DNA of 64,000 bases from Aristolochia californica. Its lineage: Eukaryota > Streptophyta > Magnoliopsida > Piperales > Aristolochiaceae. The first letter of the stretch is position 1, and each line of letters starts with the position of its first letter. Under the pieces are notes generated by a model that saw only the letters and a program-made list of their open reading frames with translations, was not told where the DNA came from and searched no databases. Made by a program: the position numbers and the translations under genes. The stretch covers positions 22,515,013 through 22,579,012 of the forward strand of contig JARWKL010000007.1 of the NCBI GenBank assembly GCA_029961685.1. The letters are read 5' to 3'. This document shows positions 50,798 to 63,590 of the stretch, in pieces.

Positions 50798-52811
50798 GGA
50801 TTTTCCCAAACTTGGATAACAAAACATTGTGTTCATTTGTGGTGTGTGTATAGATATTTTTTATTTACATTAGTTATTATTTTAAATATTTTCCACACCT
50901 CAACTATAAAATTTTTACTTTGTTGTGATCTTTTTTGCCTTTTTTGTTTACGGGATGAAGGGGGAGCGAAAACTCAAAGTTCTGATTTAAGAAAAAAGTG
51001 TACATCTAAAGTGAAATGCACAATGCACAAATGTAGAGAGAGATATTTCCAAAGTGTGTCTGTTTGTTTTAGGGATCGTATGCACTTTTTCGTTTTTGTA
51101 TCTAAGGTTTTGTAATCGTCGGGAAATGGGGGAGGCGGGCGATTTTTAACTGAGTGTTCACTTCAAATCCATAAGTCATTTCTTACAAAAATATAGCCCG
51201 TTACGCATGACAAATCACTTTACAATCACCTATGATTGTTAGCTCAACTTTTTGAATATGGGCAAAATAATGGCTTGTTTGACTCGGGCAAATATCCCAC
51301 CGCATGTTCACTTGAGAATTTAATGAGCGTTTGTTATTCTCTTAAAAAGCTTTAGATCCCTAGGTCATTTGAATCTTTAACATGTTTCTGCAATGCATAT
51401 CCATTTTTAAAACATGTTTAGAAAAAATCTCCTTCATGTAAAATTCCAAGATATTAGTTTTGGACTAGTAGAATTTCCCAAACTTGGATAACAGAACTTT
51501 TGTGTTCATTTGTGGTGTGTGAATAAATTTTCTTCATTTACTTTTTTTTATTGTTTTAAGCTTTTTCCGTACATCAACTATGAAATTTTCATTTTGCTGT
51601 GATCTATTTGCCTTTTTTTGTTTACGGGATGAAGGGAGAGCGAAAAACTCGAAGTTTCGATTTAAGAAAAATGTGTACATCTAAAACGGAAATGCACAAT
51701 GCACATATGTAGAGAGAGATAATTCCGAAGAGTGTCTATAATTTTTAGGGATTGTAAGTTCCTCTTCGTTTTTATATCTCAGGTTTTGCAATTGTCGGGA
51801 AAAATGGGTTGCGGAGGATTTTTAACTAAGTGTTGAATTGCAATCCATAAGTCATTTCATATAAAAATATAGCCCGTAACGCATGATAAACCACATTACA
51901 ATCGTCTATGATTAATTATGTCAGCCTTTTACAAATGGGCAAAATAATGGCATGTTTGACTCGCGTAAATTTCCCAACACAAGTTCACTTGAGAATTTAA
52001 TGAGCGTTTGTTATTCTCTTTAAAAGCTTTGCGTCCATAGCTCATTTGCATCTTTAACATGTTTCAAAAATGCATAACCTTTTTTAAAACATGTGTGGAC
52101 GAAATCGCTTTCTTGCAAAATTCCAAGCTATTAGGGTTAAACTAGTGGAATTTCCCAAAATTGGATAACAAAACTTTTGTGTTCATTTGTATTGGGTGAA
52201 TAAATTTTCTTTATTTATATTTGTTATTGTTTTAAATTTTTTCCATACATTAACTATAAAATTTTCATTTTGTTGTAAACTTTTTGCCCTGTTTGTTTTC
52301 GGGATGAAGGGAAAGCGAAATGTCAGAGTTTTGATTTAAGAAAAAAGTGTACATCTAAAATGGAAAAGCACAATGCACAATTGTAGGGAGAGATAATTCC
52401 AAAGAGTGTCTGTAATTTTTAGGGATTGTAAGCTCTTTTTAGTTTTTATATCTCAGGTTTTGCAATCGTCGGGAAAAATTGGTGGCAGAGGATTTTTAAC
52501 TGAGTGTTGAATTGCACTCCATAAGTCATTTCATACAAAAAAATAGGCCGTTACTTATGATAAATTACTTTACAATCATCTATGATTGTTAGATCAAATT
52601 TTTGAAAATGGGCAAAATAATGACTTGTTAGACTTGGGTAACCGCACGTTCACTTGAGAATTTAATGAGCGTTTGTTATTCTCTTTAAAAGCTTTGGATC
52701 CATAGGTCATTTGAATCTTTAACATGTTTCAAGCATGCATATCCATTTTTAACACATGTGTAGAAAAATCTCCTTCATGTAAAATTCCAAGCTTAATAGG
52801 GTTGGACTAAT
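50798..52811 (-). repeat. Block III trimer unit (1-2-3), 2014 bp
   Basis: Monomers at 50798 (1), 51470 (2) and 52147 (3). The family 1 copy has TGTAATCGTCGGGAAATGGG at 51111-51130. The family 3 copy lacks 8 bp (AATATCCC) at about 52640 and reads GCCCTGTTTG and AAATGTCAGAG. All three monomers have their closest match in the unit at 58883. Confidence 0.88.
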
Positions 52812-54835
52812 GGAATTTCCCAAACTTGGATAACAAAAGTTTTGTGTTCATTTGTGATGTGTGAATAGATATTTTTTATTTACATTAGTTATTATTTTAA
52901 ATATTTTCCACACATCAACTATAAAATTTTTATTTTGTTGTGATCTTTTTTGCCTTTTTTGTTTACGAGATGAAGGGGGAGCGAAAACTCAAAGTTCTGA
53001 TTTAAGAAAAAAGTGTACATCAAAAATGGAAATGCACAATGCACAAATGTAGAGAGAGATATTTCCAAAGAGTGTCTGTATGTTTTAGGGATCGTATGCA
53101 CTCTTTGATTTTTATATCTAAGGTTTTGCAATCGTCGGGAAACGAGAGAGGTGAGCAATTTTTAATTGACTGTTGACTTCAAATCCATAAGCCATTTATT
53201 ACAAAAATATTGCCCATTACGCATGACAAATCACTTTACAATCATCTATGTTTGTTAGCTCAACTTTTTGAATATGGGCAAAATAATGGCTTGTTTGATC
53301 GGGCAAATATCCCACCGCACGTTCACTTGAGAATTTAATGAGCGTTTGTTATTCTCTTTAAAAGCTTTGGATCCATAGGTCATTTGAATCTTTAACATAT
53401 TTCTGGCATGCATAACCATTTTTAAAACATGTGTAGAAAAATTCTCCTTCATGTAAAATTCCAAGATATTAGTTTTGGACTAGTGGAATTTCCCAAACTT
53501 GGATAACAAAACTTTTGTGTCCATTTGTAGTGTGCGAATAAATTTTCTTCATTTACTTTTTTTTTATTGATTTTAACTTTTTTCGTACATCAACTATGAA
53601 ATTTTCATTTTGCTGTGATCTATTTGCCTTTTTTTTTTACGGGATGAAGGGAGAGCGAAAAACTCGAAGTTTTGATTTAAGAAAAATGTGTACATCTAAA
53701 ACGGAAATGCACAATGCACATATGTAGAGAGAGATAATTCCAAAGAGTGTCAGTAATTTTTAGGGATTGTAAGCACCTTTTCGTTATTATATCTGAGGTT
53801 TTGCAATCGTCGGGAAAAATGGGTTGCGGAGGATTTTAAACTGAGTGTTGAATTGCAATCCATAAGTCATTTCATACAAAAATATAGCCCGTTACACATG
53901 ATAAATCACATTACAATCATCTATGATTAATTATGTCAGCTTTCTGCAAATGGGCAAAATAATGGCATGTTTGACTCGGGTAAATATACCACCGCAAGTT
54001 CACTTGAGAATTTAATGAGCGCTTGTTATTCTCTTTAAAAGCATTGCATCCATAGCTCATTTGCATCTTTAACATGTTTCAAACATGCAAATCCATTTTT
54101 AAAACATGTGTGGACGAAATCTCTTTCTTGCAAAATTCCAAGCTATTAGGGTTAAACTAGTGGAATTTCCCAAAATTGGATAACAAAACTTTTATGTTCA
54201 TTTGTGTTGGCTGAATAAATTTTCTTTATTTATATTTTTTATTGTTTGAAATTTTTTCCATCCATCAACTATAAAATTTTCATTTTGTTGTAAGCTTTTT
54301 GCCTTGTTCGTTTTCGGGATGAAGGGAGAGCGAAAAGTCAAAGTTTTGATTTAATAAAAAAGTGTACATGTAAAATGGAAAAGCACAATGCACAATTGTA
54401 GGGAGAGATAATTCCAAAGAGTGTCTGTAATTTTTAGGTATTGTAAGCTCTTTTTAGTTTTTAAATCTCAGGTTTTGCAATCGTTGGGAAAAATTGGTGG
54501 CAGAGGATTTTTAACTGAGTGTTGAATTGCAATCCATAAGTCATTTCAGACAAAAATATAGCCCGTTACGCATGATAAATCACTTTACAATCATCTATGA
54601 TTGTTAGATCAAATTTTTGAAAATGGGCAAAATAATGACTTGTTAGACTCGGGTAAATATCCCACCGCACGTTCACTTGAGAATTTAATGAGCGTTTGTT
54701 ATTATCTTTAAAAGCTTTGGACCCATAGGTCATTTGAATCGTTAACATGTTTCAAGCATGCATATCCATTTTTAAAACATGTGTAGAAAAAATCTCCTTC
54801 ATGTAAAATTCCAAACTTAATAGGGTTGGACTAAT
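52812..54835 (-). repeat. Block III trimer unit (1-2-3), 2024 bp
   Basis: Monomers at 52812 (1), 53485 (2) and 54162 (3). The family 2 copy has ATTGATTTTAAC in place of ATTGTTTTAAAC, and the family 3 copy has CCATCAAC in place of ACATCAAC. Both variants recur at 62242 and 62918. The family 1 G-rich element is degraded (ACGAGAGAGGTGAG). Confidence 0.88.
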
Positions 54836-56859
54836 GGAATTTCCCAAACATGGATGACAAAACTTTTGTGTTCATTTGTGGTGTGTGAATAGATATTTTT
54901 TATTTACATTAGTTATTATTTTAAATATTTTCCACACATCAAAAATAAAATTTTTATTTTGTTGTGATGTTTTTTGCCTTTTTTGTTTATGGGATGAAGG
55001 CGGAGCGAAAACTCAAAGTTCTGATTTAAGAAAAGTGTGTACATCCAAAATGGAAATGCACAATGCACAAATGTGGAGAGAGATATTTCCACAGAGTGTC
55101 TGTATGTTTTAGGGATCGTATGCACTTTTTCGTTTTTATATCTAAGGTTTTGCAATTGTCGGGAAACGAGGGAGGCGGGCGATTTTCAACTGAGTGTTGA
55201 CTTATAATCCATAAGTCATTTCTTACAAAAATATAGCCCGTTACGCATGAAAAATCAGTTTACAATCATCTATGATTTTTAGCTCATCTTTTTGAATATG
55301 GGCAAAATAATGGCTTGTTTGACTCGGGCAAATATCCCACCGCACGTTCATTTGAGAATTTAATGAGCGTTTGTTATTCTCTTTAAAAGCTTTGGATCCA
55401 TAGGTCATTAGAATCTTTAACATGTTTCTGGCTTGCATGTCCATTTTTAAAACATGTGTAGAAAAAATCCCCTTCATATAAAATTCCAAGATATTAGTTT
55501 TGGACTAGTGGAATTTCCCAAACTTGGATAACAAAGCTTTTGTGTTCATTTGTGGTGTGTGAATATATTTTCTTCATTTAATTTTTTTATAGTTTTAAAA
55601 ATTTTCCGTACATCATCTATGAAATTTTGATTTTGCTGTGATATATTGGCCTTTTTTGTTTACGGGATGAAGGGAGAGCGAAAAACTCAAAGTTTTGATT
55701 TAAGAAAAATGTGTACATCTAAAATGGAAATGCACAATGTACATATGTAGAGAGAGATAATTTCAAAGAGTGTCTGTAATTTTTAGGGATTGTAAGCACC
55801 TTTTCGTTTTTATATCTAAGGTTTTGCAATCGTCGGGAAAAATGGATTGCGGAGGATTTTAAACTGAGTGTTGAATTGCAATGCATAAGTCATTTCATAC
55901 AAAAATATAGCCCGTTACACATGATAAATCACATTACAATCATCTATGATTAATTATGTCAGCTTTCTGCAAATGGGCAAAATAATGGGATATTTGACTT
56001 GGGTAAATATCCCACCGCAAGTTCACTTGAGAATTTAATGAGAGTTTGTTATTCTCTTTAAAAGCTTTGCATCCATAGCTCATTTGCATCTTTACCATGT
56101 TTCAAACATGCATATCCATTTTTAATACATGTGTGGACGAAATCTCTTTCTTGCAAAATTCCAAGCTATTAGGGTTAAACTAGTGGAATTTCCCAAAATT
56201 GGATAACAAAACTTTTGTGTTCATTTGTGTTGGGTGAATAAATTTTCTTTATTTATATTTTTTGTTGTCTTAAATTTTTTCGATACATCAACTATAACAT
56301 TTTCATTTTGTAGTATGCTTTTTGCCTTGTTTGTTTTCAGGACGAAGGGAGAGCGAAAAAGGCAAAGTTTTGATTTAAGAAAAAATTGTTCATCTTAAAT
56401 GGAAAGGCACAATGCACAATTGTAGGGAGAGATAATTTCCAAGAATGTCTGTAATTTTTAGGGATTGTAAGCTCTTTTTAGTTTTTATATCTCAGGTTTT
56501 GCAATCGTCGGGAAAAATTGGTGGCAGAGGATGTTTAACTGAGTGTTGAATTGCAATCCATAAGTCATTTCATACAAAAATATAGCCCGTTACGCATGAT
56601 AAATCACTTTACAATCATCAATGATTGTTAGATCAAATTTTTGAAAATGGGCAAAAGAATGACTTGTTAGACTCGGATAAATATCCCACCGCACGTTCAC
56701 TTGAGAATTTAATGAACGTTTGTTATTCTCTTTAAAAGCTTTAGATCCATAGGTCATTTGAATCTTTAACATGTTTCAAGCATGCATATCCATTTTTAAA
56801 ACATGTGTAGAAAAAATCTCCTTCATGTAAAATTCCAAGCATAATAGGGTTGGACTAAT
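54836..56859 (-). repeat. Block III trimer unit (1-2-3), 2024 bp
   Basis: Monomers at 54836 (1), 55510 (2) and 56185 (3), regular in order and spacing. The family 3 copy has minor variants only (CAGGACGAAGGG near 56338). Confidence 0.88.
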
Positions 56860-58633
56860 GGAATTTCCCAAACTTGGATAACAAAAATTTTGTGTTCATT
56901 TATGGTGTGTGAATAGATATTTTTCATTTACATTATTTATTATTTTAAATATTTTCCACACATCAACTGTAAAATTTTTATTTTGTTGTTATCCTTTTTG
57001 CCTTTTTTGTTTACGTGATGAAGGTGCAGCGAAAACTCAAAGTTCTGATTTAAGAAAAAGTGTACATCTAAAATGGAAAGGCACAATGCACAAATGTGGA
57101 GAGAGATATTTCCAAAGAGTGTCTGTATGTTTTAGGGATCGTATGCACTTTTTCGATTTTATATCTAAGGTTTTGCAATCGTCGGGAAACGGGGGAGAAG
57201 AGCGATTTTTAACTGGGTGTTGGCTTCAAATCCATAAGTCATTTCTTACAAAAATATAGCCCGTTACACATGACAAATCACTTTACAATCATTTATGATT
57301 GTTAGCTCAACTTTTTGAATATGGGCAAAATAATGGCTTATTTGACTCGGGCAAATATCCCACAGCACGTTCACTTGAGAATTTAATGAGCATTTGTTAT
57401 TCTCTTTAAAAGCTTCGGATCAATAGGTCATTTGAATCTTTAACATGTTTCTGGCATGCATATCCATTTTTAAAACATGTGTAGAAAAAATCTCCTTCAT
57501 ATAAAATTCCAAGATATTAGTCTTGGACAAGTGGAATTTCCCAAACTTGGATAACAAAAATTTTGTGTTCATTTGTGGTGTGTGAATAAATTTTCTGCAT
57601 TTACTTTTTTGATTGTTTTAAACTTTTTCCGTACATCAACTATGAAATTTTCATTTTGCTGTGATCCATTTGAATTTTTTGTTTGCGGGATGAAGGGAGA
57701 GCGAAAAACTCGAAGTTTTGATTGAAGAAAAATGTGTACATCTAAAACGGAAATTTACAATGCACATATGTAGAGAGAGATAATTCCAAAGAGTGTTTGT
57801 AATTTTTAGGGATTGCAAGCAGCTTTTCCTTTTTATATCTCAGGTTTTGCAATCGCCGGGAAAAATGGGTTGCGAAGGATTTTTAACTGAGTGTTGAATT
57901 GCAATCCATAAGTCATTTCATGCAAAAATATAGCTTGTTACACATGATAAATCACATTACAATCATCTATGATTAATTATGTCAGCTTTTTGCAAATGGG
58001 CAAAATAATGGCATGGTTGACTCAGGTAATTATCCCACCGCAAGTTCACTTGAGAATTTAATGAGCGTTTGTTATTCTCTTTAAAAGCATCGCTTCCACA
58101 GCTCATTTGCATCTTTAACATGTTTCAAACATGCATATCCATTTTTAAAACATGTGTGGACGAAATCTTTTTTCTTGCAAATTTCCAAGTTATTAGGGTT
58201 AAACGAGTGGAATTTCCAAAAATTTGATAAAAAAACTTGTGTGTTCATTTGTGTTGGGTGAATCAATTTTCTTAATTTATATTTTTTATTCTTTTTAATT
58301 TTTTCCATGCATCAACTAGAAAATTTTCATTTTGTTGTAAGCTTTTTGCCTTGTTTGTTTTTTGGATGAAGGGAGAGCGAAAAGTCAAAGTTTTGATTTA
58401 AGAAAAAAGTGTACATCTAAAATGGAAAAGCACAATGCACAATTGTTGGGAGAGATAATTCCAAAGAGTGTCTGTAATTTTTAGGGATTGTAAGCTCTTT
58501 TTAGTTTTTATATCTCAGGTTTTGCAATCGTCGGGAAGAAATGGTGGCAGAAGATTTTTAACTAAGTGTTGAATTGCAATCCATAAGTCATTTCATACAA
58601 AAATATAGCCTGTTACGCATGGTAAATCACTTT

Positions 58634-58651
58634 ACAATCATCTATGATTGT
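58634..58651. other. Conserved 18-bp dyad A at one edge of the core (representative)
   Basis: ACAATCAT and ATGATTGT are perfect 8-base inverted arms around a 2-base centre CT. The element recurs at this place in most monomers of families 1 and 3 in blocks II and III, and as ACAATCATAGATGATTGT in family 3 of block I. In family 2 of block III the right arm is changed (ATGATTAATTATG), leaving 6-base arms. No function is known; protein binding or DNA extrusion are possibilities. Confidence 0.8.
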
Positions 58652-58791
58652 TAGATCAAATTTTTCAAAATGGGCAAAATAATGACTTGTTAGGCTCAGG
58701 TAACTATCCCACCGCACGTTCACTTGAGAATTTAAAGAGCGTTTGTTATTCTCTTAAAAAGCTTTGGATCCATAGGTCATTTGAATCTTTA

Positions 58792-58829
58792 ACATGTTTC
58801 AAGCATGCATATCCATTTTTAAAACATGT
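58792..58829. other. Conserved dyad B with central GCATGC at the other edge of the core (representative)
   Basis: ACATGTTT at 58792-58799 and AAACATGT at 58822-58829 are exact inverted arms separated by 22 bp containing GCATGC. The arrangement is kept in most monomers of all three blocks, with GCATGC often replaced by ACATGC in family 2. On the core strand it lies immediately upstream of, and overlaps, the ATG of the recurrent reading frame. Confidence 0.78.
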
Positions 58830-58882
58830 GTAGAAAAAATCTCCTTCATGTAAAATTCCAAGCTTAATAGGGTTGGACTAAT

Positions 58883-60892
58883 GGAATTTCCCAAACTTGG
58901 ATAACAAAACTTTTGTGTTCATTTGTGGTGTGTGAATAGATATTTTTTATTTACATTAGTTATTATTTTAAATATTTTCCACACATCAACTATAAAATTT
59001 TTATTTTGTTGTGATCTTTTTGGCCTTTTTTGTTTACGGGATGAAGGGGGAGCGAAAACTCAAAGTTCTGATTTAAGAAAAAAGTGTACATGTAAAATGG
59101 AAATGCACAATGCACAAATGTAGAGAGATATTTCAAAAGTGTGTCTGTATCTTTTAGGGATCGTATGCACTTTTTCGTTTTTGTACCTAAGGTTTTGTAA
59201 TCGTCGGGAAATGGGGGAGGCGGGCGATTTTCAACTGAGGGTTGAATTCAAATCCATAAGTCATTTCTTACAAAAATATAGCTCGTTACGCATGACAAAT
59301 CACTTTACAATCACCTATGATTGTTAGCTCAACTTTTTGAATATGGGCAAAATAATGGCTTGTTTGACTCGTGCAAATATCCCACCGCATGTTCACTTGA
59401 GAATTTAATGAGCGTTTGTTATTCTCTTAAAAAGCTTTGGATCCATAGGTCATTTGAATCTTTAACATGTTTCTGGAATGCATATCCATTTTTGAAACAT
59501 GTGTAGAAAAAATCTCCTTCATGTAAAATTCCAAGATATTAGTTTTGGACTAGTGGAATTTCCCAAACTTGGATAACAAAACTTTTGTGTTCATTTGTGG
59601 TGTGTGAATAAATTTTCTTCATTTACTTTTTTTATTGTTTTAAACTTTTTCCGTACATCAAATATGAAATTTTCATTTTGCTTCGATCTATTTGCCTTTT
59701 TTGTTTACGGGGTGAAGGGAGAGCAAAAAACTCGAAGTTTTCATTTAAGAAAAATGTGTACATCTAAAACGGAAATGCACAATGCACATATGTAGAGAGA
59801 GATAATTCCAAAGAGTGTCTGTAATTTTTAGGAATTCTAAGCACCTTTTCATTTTTATATCTCAGGTTTTGCAATTGTCAGGAAAAATGGGTTGCGGAAG
59901 ATTTTTAACTGAGTGTTGAATTGCAATCCAGAAGTCATTTCATACAAAATATAGCCCGTAACGCATGATAAACCACATTACAATCGTCTATGATTAATTA
60001 TGTTAGCTTTTTGCAAATGGGCAAAATAATGGCATGTTTGACTCGGGTAAATATCCCACCGCAAGTTCACTTGAGAATTTAATGAGCGTTTGTTATTCTC
60101 TTTAAAAGCTTCGCATCCATAGCTCATTTGAAACTTTAACATGTTTGAAAAATGCATAACCATTTTTAAAAAATGTGTGAACAAAATCTCTTTCTTGCAA
60201 AATTCCAACCTATTAGGGTTAAACTAGTGGAATTTCCCAAAATTGGATAACAAAAATTTTGTGTTCATTTGTGTTGGGTGAATAAATTTTCTTTATTTAT
60301 ATTTGTTATTGTTTTAATTTTTTTCCATAAATTAACTATAAAATTTTCATTTTGTTGTAAGCTTTTTGCCCTGTTTGTTTTCGGGATGAAGGGAGAGCGA
60401 AATGTCAGAGTTTTGATTGAAGAAAAAAGTGTACATCTAAAATGAAAAAGCACAATGCACAATTGTAGGGAGAGATAATTCCAAAGAGTGTCTGTAATTT
60501 TTAGGGATTGTCAGCTCTTTTTAGTTTTTATATCTCAGGTTTTGCAATCGTCTAGAAAAATTGGTGGCAGAGGATTTTTAACTGTGTTGAATTGCAATCC
60601 ATAAGTCATTTCATACAAAAATATAGCCCGTTACGCATGATAAATCACTTTACAATCATCTATGATTGTGAGATCAAATTTTTCAAAATGGGCAAAATAA
60701 TGACTTGTTAGACTCAGGTAACCGCACGTTCACTTGAGAATTTAATGAGCGTTTGTTATTCTCTTTAAAAGCCTTGGATCCATAGGTCATTTGAATCTTT
60801 AACATGTTTCAAGCATGCATATCCATTTTCAACACATGTGTAGAAAAAATCTTCTTCATGTAAAATTCCAAGCTTAATAGGGTTGGAGTAAT
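58883..60892 (-). repeat. Block III trimer unit (1-2-3), 2010 bp
   Basis: Monomers at 58883 (1), 59555 (2) and 60229 (3). It shares TGTAATCGTCGGGAAATGGG (from 59196), the GCCCTGTTTG and AAATGTCAGAG variants, and the 8-bp deletion before ACCGCACG (60721) with the unit 8085 bp upstream. Confidence 0.88.
59206..59224 (+). other. G-rich element of family 1 (representative; quadruplex-like)
   Basis: Runs of 3, 5, 2 and 3 G within 19 bp of the + strand. Only three runs reach three G, so a canonical four-tract quadruplex is not met; an imperfect or bulged one is possible. In block III it occurs in family 1 only; families 2 and 3 have weaker runs (GGGAAAAATGGG, then GCGGAGG or GGCAGAGG). In block II families 1 and 2 carry it. 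In block I it appears as CCTCCCCCTTTTCCC on the + strand in family 2. Confidence 0.7.
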
Positions 60893-61567
60893 GGAATTTC
60901 CCAAACTTGGATAACAAAACTTTTGTGTTCATTTGAGGTGTGTGAATAGATATTTTTTATTTACATTAGTTATTATTTTAAATATTTTCCACACATAAAC
61001 TATAAAATTTTTATTTTGTTGCGATCTTTTTTGCCTTTTTTGTTTACGAGATGAAGGGGGAGCGAAAACTAAAAGTTCTGATTTAAGAAAAAAGTGTAGA
61101 TCTAAAATGGAAATGCACAATGCACAAATGTAGAGAGAGATATTTCGAAAGAGTGTCTGTATGTTTTAGGGATCGTATGCACTCTTTTGTTTTTATATCT
61201 AAGGATTTGCAATTGTCGGGAAACGGGGGAGGTGGGCGATTTTTAACTGAGTGTTGACTTCTAATCCATAAGTCATTTCTTACAAAAATATAGCCCGTTA
61301 CGCATGACAAATCACTTTACAATCATCTATGATTGTCAGCTCAACTTTTTGAATATGGGCAAAATAATGACTTGTTGGACTCGGGTAAATATCCCACCGC
61401 ACGTTCACTTGAGAATTTAATGAACGTTTGTTATTCTCTTTAAAATCTTTAGATCCATATGTCATTTGAATCTTTAATATGTTTCAAGCATGCATATCCA
61501 TTTTTAAAACATGTGTAGAAAAAATCTCCTTCATGTAAAATTCCAAGCTTAATTGGGTTGGACTAAT
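60893..61567 (-). repeat. Hybrid 1/3 monomer, copy B
   Basis: Same construction and switch point (CTTGTTGGAC at 61371) as the hybrid at 45403. It is followed, as there, by a family 1 monomer carrying GAATATATATTT and AAGAACAAAGTG. It adds one monomer to the second-order repeat. Confidence 0.85.
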
Positions 61568-63590
61568 GAAATTTCCCAAACTTGGATAACAAAAATTTTG
61601 TGTTCATTTGTGGTGCGTGAATATATATTTTTTATTTACATTAGTTATTATTTTAAATATTTTCCACACATCAACTATAAAATTTTTATTTTCTTGTGAT
61701 CTTTTTTACCTTTTTTCTTCACGGGATGAAGGGGGAGCGAAAACTCAAAGTTCTGATTTAAGAACAAAGTGTACATCTAAAACGGAAATGCACAATGCAC
61801 AAATGTAGAGAGAGATATTTCCAAAGAGTGCCTGTATGTTTTAGGGATCGTATACACTTTTTCGTTTTTATATCTAAGGTTTTGCAATGGTCAGGAAGCG
61901 GGGGAGGCGGGCGATTTTTAACTGAGTGTTGACTTCAAATCCAGAAGCCATTTATTACATAAATATAGCCCGTTACACATAACAAATCACTTTACAATCA
62001 TCTACGATTGTTAGCTCAACTTTTTGAAAATGGGCAAAATAAGGGCTTGTTTGACTAGGGCAAATATCCCACCGCACGTTCACTTGAGAATTTAATGAGC
62101 GTTTGTGATTCTCTTTAAAAGCTTTGGATCCCTAGGTCATTTGAATCTTTAACATGTTTCTGGCATGCATATCCATTTTTAAAACATGTGTAGAAAAAAT
62201 ACCCTTCATGTTAAATTCCAAGATATTAGTTTTGGACTAGTGGAATTTCCCAAAATTGGATAACAAAACTTTTGTGTTCATTTGTGGTGTGTGAATAAAT
62301 TTTCTTCATTTATTTTTTTTTATTGATTTTAACTTTTTCCGTACATCAACTATGAAATTTTCATTTTGCTGTGATCTATTTGCCTTTTTTGTTTACGGGA
62401 TGAAGGGAGAGCGAAAAACTCGAAGTTTTGATTTAAGAAAAATGTGTACATCTAAAACGGAAATGCACAATGCACATATGTAGAGAAAGATAATTCCAAA
62501 GAGTGTCTGTAATTTTTAGGGATTGTAAGCACTTTTCTGTTTTTATATCTCAGGTTTTGCAATCGTCGGGAAAAATGGGTTGCGGAAGATTTTTAACTAA
62601 GTGTTGAATTGCAATCCATAAATCATTTCATATAAAAATATAGCCCGTTACACATGATAAATCACATTACAATCATCTATGATTAATTATGTCAGCTTTT
62701 TGCAAATGGGCAAAATAATGGCATGTTTGACTCGGGTAAATATCCCACCGCAAGTTCACTTGAGAATTTAATGAGCGTTTGTTATTCTCTTTAAAAGTTT
62801 TTCATCCATAGCTCATTTGCATCTTTAACATGTTTCAAACATGCATATCCATTTTTAAAACATGTGTGGACGAAATCTCTTTCTTGCAAAATTCCATGCT
62901 ATTAGGGTTAAACTAGTGGAATTTCCCAAAATTGGATAACAAAACTTTTGTGTTCATTTGTGTTGGGTGAATAAATTTTCTTTATTTATATTTTTTATAA
63001 TTTTAAATTTTTTCTATCCATCAACTATAAAATTTTCATTTTTTTGTAAGCTTTTTGCCTTGTTTGTTTTCGGGATGAAGGGAGAGCGAAAAGTCAAAGT
63101 TTTGATTTAAGAAAAAAGTGTACATCTAAAATGGAAAAGCACAATGCACAATTGTAGTGAGAGATAATTCCAAAGAGTGTCTGTAATTTTTAGGGATTGT
63201 AATCTCTTTTTTAGTTTTTATATCTCAGGTTTTTCAATCGTCGGGAAAAATGGTGGCTGTGGATTTTTAACTGAGTGTTGAATTACAATCCATACGTCAT
63301 TTCAAAAAAAAAATATAGCCCATTACGCATGATAAATCACTTTACAATCATCTATGATTGCTAGATCAAATTTTTGAAAATGGGCAAAATAATGACTTGT
63401 TAGACTCGGGTATATCCCACCGCATGTTCACTTGAGAATTTAACAAGCGTTTGTTATTCTCTTTAAAAGCTTTGGATCCATAGGTCATTTGAATCTTTAA
63501 CATGTTTCAAGCATGCATATCCATTTTTAAAACATGTGTAGAAAAAATCTCCTTTAGGTAAAATTCCAATCTTCAAATGGTTGGACTAAT
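61568..63590 (-). repeat. Block III trimer unit (1-2-3), 2023 bp
   Basis: Monomers at 61568 (1), 62242 (2) and 62918 (3). The family 1 copy pairs with 46078 (15490 bp away). The family 2 and 3 copies pair with 53485 and 54162 (8757 and 8756 bp away, i.e. 8085 plus one monomer). Confidence 0.86.

Larger units (their letters stand above)
49448..57532 (-). repeat. Second-order HOR copy: four trimers, 8085 bp
   Basis: Twelve monomers (49448, 50124, 50798, 51470, 52147, 52812, 53485, 54162, 54836, 55510, 56185, 56860). The next copy begins at 57533. Boundaries of the first four monomers recur at exactly +8085 and the next two at +8082 and +8081. Each marker variant is private to its pair and absent from the trimers in between, which shows a period longer than the trimer. 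Confidence 0.8.
56860..58882 (-). repeat. Block III trimer unit (1-2-3), 2023 bp
   Basis: Monomers at 56860 (1), 57533 (2) and 58209 (3). 57533 follows GACAAG and 58209 carries GGGAAGAAATGG at 58533-58544, exactly 8085 bp after the same motif in the unit at 48774. Confidence 0.88.

Noticed and set aside
55781..55790. TTTAGGG / CCCTAAA heptamer in most monomers (telomere-like)
   Set aside because: A single heptamer per monomer inside ordinary satellite sequence (TTTTTAGGGATTG). There is no tandem run, so it does not support a telomere or interstitial telomeric array.
56909..57259. Longest frame in the window (116 codons)
   Set aside because: It is the same family 1 opposite-strand frame lengthened by private indels in one monomer; related monomers are interrupted.
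58209..58882. CENP-B box in the monomer
   Set aside because: I looked for TTCG-N4-A-N2-CGGG around every CGGG (GTTTACGGGATG, CGTCGGGAAA, ACTCGGGTAAA) and found no match to the required spacing on either strand.
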